From Sva-07 sp963728195 (GTDB lineage Bacteria; Actinomycetota; Acidimicrobiia; Acidimicrobiales; Ilumatobacteraceae), in the NCBI GenBank assembly GCA_963728195.1, contig CAVSIX010000005.1, forward strand, positions 248,001-312,000: DNA of 64,000 nt. The letters are read 5' to 3'. A program made the translations under genes and the position numbers. Each line of letters opens with the position of its first letter. Positions within the stretch are counted from its first letter, which is position 1. This document shows, one piece after another, positions 61,965-64,000 of the stretch. The notes under the pieces were generated by a model. The model had not been told where the DNA came from, did not search any database, and saw only the letters and a program-made list of their open reading frames with translations.

Positions 61965-63362
61965 ATGGTCTTGCAGTCGTTGGACACCGACTACCTCGTC
62001 GTTGGTGCGGGGGCGATGGGAATGGCGTTCACTGATGCCCTGATCGATCACGCCGACGTGCACGTCACGCTCGTCGACCGCCGTCATGCAGCAAGCGGGC
62101 ACTGGCAGGACGCCTATCCGTTCGTTCAGCTGCACCAGGCATCGCCGTTCTACGGCGTGGCGTCGACGGTGCTGGGCGGTGCCGTACAACAGCGCGGTCC
62201 GGAGGCGGGGCTCCAGGAGCGGGCGCATCGTGCCGAGATCCAGGCCTACTACGACGCTGTCCTGCACGATCGATTCATCGGTTCCGGTCGGGTTACGTTC
62301 CTCGGTGGGGGCGAGTACCGAGCGGTAGGGGCGGCTCACCTCGTCACGTCTCGGGTCTCGGGGGAGACGGTGGAGATCCGCGTCCGTCATCGCGTCGTCG
62401 ACGCCGCATACCTGTCGCCGAGCATCCCCTCGACGACCGCACCACCGTTCGAGGTCTCCGACGACGTCGCCGTGGTTGCTGTCAACGAGTTGGCCTCACT
62501 GGACGCAGCGCCCAACAGTTATGTCATCGTCGGTTCCGGCAAGACGGCCACCGATGCGATCGTGTGGTTGTCGGCCAACGGTGTGGACCCCGACCGCATC
62601 CTCTGGATCCGCCCTCGCGAGCCGTGGATGCTCGACCGCGCCGTCGTGCAGCCGGATCCCGCCGTGGCGATCGGGCTGGCCGCCGACACGATGGCAGCTG
62701 CGGCGGGGGCGACGACGCTCGACGAGTTGTTCCTCCGTCTCGAGGACGCAGGCGTGATGCTGCGGATCGACCGTGACGTCACGCCGACCATGGCCAAGAC
62801 GCCGACCATCGGGCGGTGGGAACTCGACCTGCTCCGCACGATCGAGGACGTGGTGCGCCTCGGGCACCTCCGGCGCGTGACGCCGAGCGAGATGATCTTC
62901 GACGACGGAATCGTCGCCCTGGCGCCGGGTGCGCTGATCGTGCATTGCGCGGCATCGGGTCTGCAGTACCCGCCTCCGGTTCCCATCTGGGGTGCCGATG
63001 CGATACGCCTCCAGACGATCAGGGCCGGGTTCCCGTGCTTCAATGCAGCGCTCGCCGGCTACGTGGAGGCGACCCGGGACGACGACCGTGAACGCAACCG
63101 GTTGTGTCCGACGAACGTGCTTCCGAACGATCCGGCCAGCTGGGCGACGATGCAGGTGCGAGGGGCGCACGCCGTGAAGGCCTTCGGCGCCGAGTCGGAC
63201 ATCGCTGCATGGGCCGACCGATGCGCGCTGAACCCGGCACGCATCGAGCCGTGGCAGCGTGACGATCCTGGCGTTCGTGCAGCTTCGGAGCGACTCGCCG
63301 GCGTCGGCGAGCAGGGCGTGGCGAGACTCGCGGTGTTGGCAGGCGGCCGCCCCGAGCACTGA
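61965..63362 (+). CDS. FAD/NAD(P)-binding oxidoreductase
   Basis: A 465-residue two-dinucleotide-binding flavoprotein. YLVVGAGAMGMAFTDALIDH (about 12-31) is the FAD motif, ASGHWQDAYPFVQLHQASPFYGV follows, and SYVIVGSGKTATDAIVWLSANGVDPDRILWIRPREPWM (about 185-225) is the NAD(P) motif; FPCFNAALAGYVEATRDDD lies near the C-terminus. The layout resembles flavin-dependent N-hydroxylases and Baeyer-Villiger-type monooxygenases, but the matching motifs are incomplete, so the reaction is unknown. ATG 61965 is preceded by GTGAGGGG. The truncated AMP-synthetase follows 59 bases on. Confidence 0.8.
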   Translation: MVLQSLDTDYLVVGAGAMGMAFTDALIDHADVHVTLVDRRHAASGHWQDAYPFVQLHQASPFYGVASTVLGGAVQQRGPEAGLQERAHRAEIQAYYDAVLHDRFIGSGRVTFLGGGEYRAVGAAHLVTSRVSGETVEIRVRHRVVDAAYLSPSIPSTTAPPFEVSDDVAVVAVNELASLDAAPNSYVIVGSGKTATDAIVWLSANGVDPDRILWIRPREPWMLDRAVVQPDPAVAIGLAADTMAAAAGATTLDELFLRLEDAGVMLRIDRDVTPTMAKTPTIGRWELDLLRTIEDVVRLGHLRRVTPSEMIFDDGIVALAPGALIVHCAASGLQYPPPVPIWGADAIRLQTIRAGFPCFNAALAGYVEATRDDDRERNRLCPTNVLPNDPASWATMQVRGAHAVKAFGAESDIAAWADRCALNPARIEPWQRDDPGVRAASERLAGVGEQGVARLAVLAGGRPEH

Positions 63363-63385
63363 TCGGCGTTCACCGGTGAGGTGAC

Positions 63386-63421
63386 TTGCCGTTCGATGAT
63401 AGGCACACCTAACATTGATGG
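63386..63421 (+). promoter_or_regulatory. Leaderless promoter with iron-box-like operator
   Basis: TTGCCG (63386-63391), 18 bases, TAACAT (63410-63415), 6 bases, then the ATG at 63422: a well-spaced -35/-10 with the predicted transcription start at the start codon. ATAGG-CACA-CCTAA (63399-63412) overlaps the -10 and matches the TTAGG-N4-CCTAA core of DtxR/IdeR iron boxes at 9 of 10 arm positions. Confidence 0.5.
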
Positions 63422-64000
63422 ATGCCGATCGATTCCTCGACCGACGTGCGCACCACTCTCGCAGGCGCCGTGCTCCGATCGCCCGCTCCCTCGTCGATCG
63501 CCGTCATCGCCGGTGATCGAGCGGTCACGTACGGCGAACTGGGTGCGCTGGTCGCGCAGCGACAGGCCGAACTCGGTCTCGACGAACGATGCCTGGTCGT
63601 GCTCGCCGGGCCGCCGTCGCTCGACTGGGTGGTCACCTACCTCGCTCTGCTCGACGACCGTCACGTCCCACTGCTCGCAGCAGACCACACCGGCGACCTT
63701 GTCGAGGCGTGGTCGCCGTCCGCCGTGGTCTCCGTCGGTGCCAGTCGACTCGACGTCGAGCGGCGTGCGCCTCCGGCGGAGCGCGAGCTGCACCCCGACC
63801 TGGCGCTGTTGCTGAGCACGTCGGGGTCGACGGGCAGTCCGAAGCTCGTGCGACTCTCCCAGGCGAACCTGCTCGGCAATGCCCGTGCGATCGCCAACTC
63901 ACTCGGGCTCGAGGCGACGGATCGGGGGATCACGTCGCTGCCGCTGCACTACTGCTACGGGCTGTCGGTGCTCCACAGCCACCTGCTCGTCGGCGCCGGC
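63422..64000 (+). CDS. AMP-dependent synthetase/ligase (partial)
   Basis: The first 193 residues of an adenylate-forming enzyme that runs off the right edge. VTYGELGALVAQRQAELG is the N-terminal subdomain and LALLLSTSGSTGSPKLVRLS (about 126-145) the ATP P-loop; LHYCYGLSVLHSHLLVGAG follows. This N-terminus is found in acyl-CoA synthetases and stand-alone adenylation domains of peptide or siderophore pathways. The iron-box-like promoter hints at the latter, but the substrate-specificity region is beyond the edge. No Shine-Dalgarno sequence; probably leaderless. Confidence 0.85.
   Translation, partial: MPIDSSTDVRTTLAGAVLRSPAPSSIAVIAGDRAVTYGELGALVAQRQAELGLDERCLVVLAGPPSLDWVVTYLALLDDRHVPLLAADHTGDLVEAWSPSAVVSVGASRLDVERRAPPAERELHPDLALLLSTSGSTGSPKLVRLSQANLLGNARAIANSLGLEATDRGITSLPLHYCYGLSVLHSHLLVGAG

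Overview
The window is high-GC DNA from an actinobacterium, most likely from the Acidimicrobiia (Ilumatobacter-like). The evidence is the gene order rimP-nusA-ylxR-infB-rbfA-truB-ribF-rpsO-pnp followed by dapA-rnj-ftsK-rimO-pgsA-cinA, together with CarD, a GerW-like protein, actinobacterial ChaB, a DinB/DUF664 protein and many GTG starts. The genus is inferred, not shown. Genes are densely packed on both strands; no gap longer than about 300 bases lacks a gene or a recognisable repeat.

Layout. 1-2.5 kb: a partial prenyl-reductase-like flavoprotein and a divergent SDR/MaoC-hydratase pair resembling a split multifunctional beta-oxidation enzyme. 2.6-19 kb: proS, then the transcription/translation superoperon rimP, nusA, ylxR (CTG start), infB, a DsbA-like protein, rbfA, truB, ribF, interrupted by an opposite-strand ABC transporter (12.9-15.8 kb) before rpsO and pnp. 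19-21.4 kb: dapB, then a REP-associated Y1 transposase (RAYT) bracketed by palindromes, then tpx and a membrane protein. 22-26.4 kb: an acyl-CoA synthetase and a polar amino-acid ABC importer. 26.4-38.6 kb: a flippase-like membrane protein, dapA, rnj, a lipoprotein, ftsK, an SMP-30 protein, rimO, pgsA, cinA, tRNA-Arg(UCU) and carD. 38.6-58.4 kb: single-enzyme genes (EEP hydrolase, dehydrogenase, VOC protein, aminotransferase, GH3, FKBP, MBL hydrolase, a fused double acyl-CoA dehydrogenase, quinone reductase, Rpf-like protein, zinc peptidase, phosphatase, enoyl-CoA hydratase, HNH-ChaB, DinB, sulfotransferase, GerW, HAD). 58.5-61.9 kb: a PadR regulator and a molybdate ABC transporter whose modC is frameshifted. 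62-64 kb: an FAD/NAD(P) oxidoreductase and a truncated AMP-dependent synthetase.

The main non-coding signal is two families of dispersed palindromes. Family A is a 31-bp element centred on GGGGTC-N-GACCCC with a fixed same-base mismatch; six copies lie here, and two of them flank the RAYT gene in inverted orientation. Family B is a 40-bp imperfect palindrome present in three intergenic clusters (2, 2 and 3 copies), always with the same 61-bp period although the 21-bp spacers differ between loci. No cas genes are present.

Many genes that lack a Shine-Dalgarno sequence have a (T/C)ANNNT hexamer 6-9 bases before the start codon, which suggests widespread leaderless transcription. The best case, at 63.4 kb, has a -35, a -10 and a DtxR/IdeR-like iron box overlapping the promoter of the last gene.
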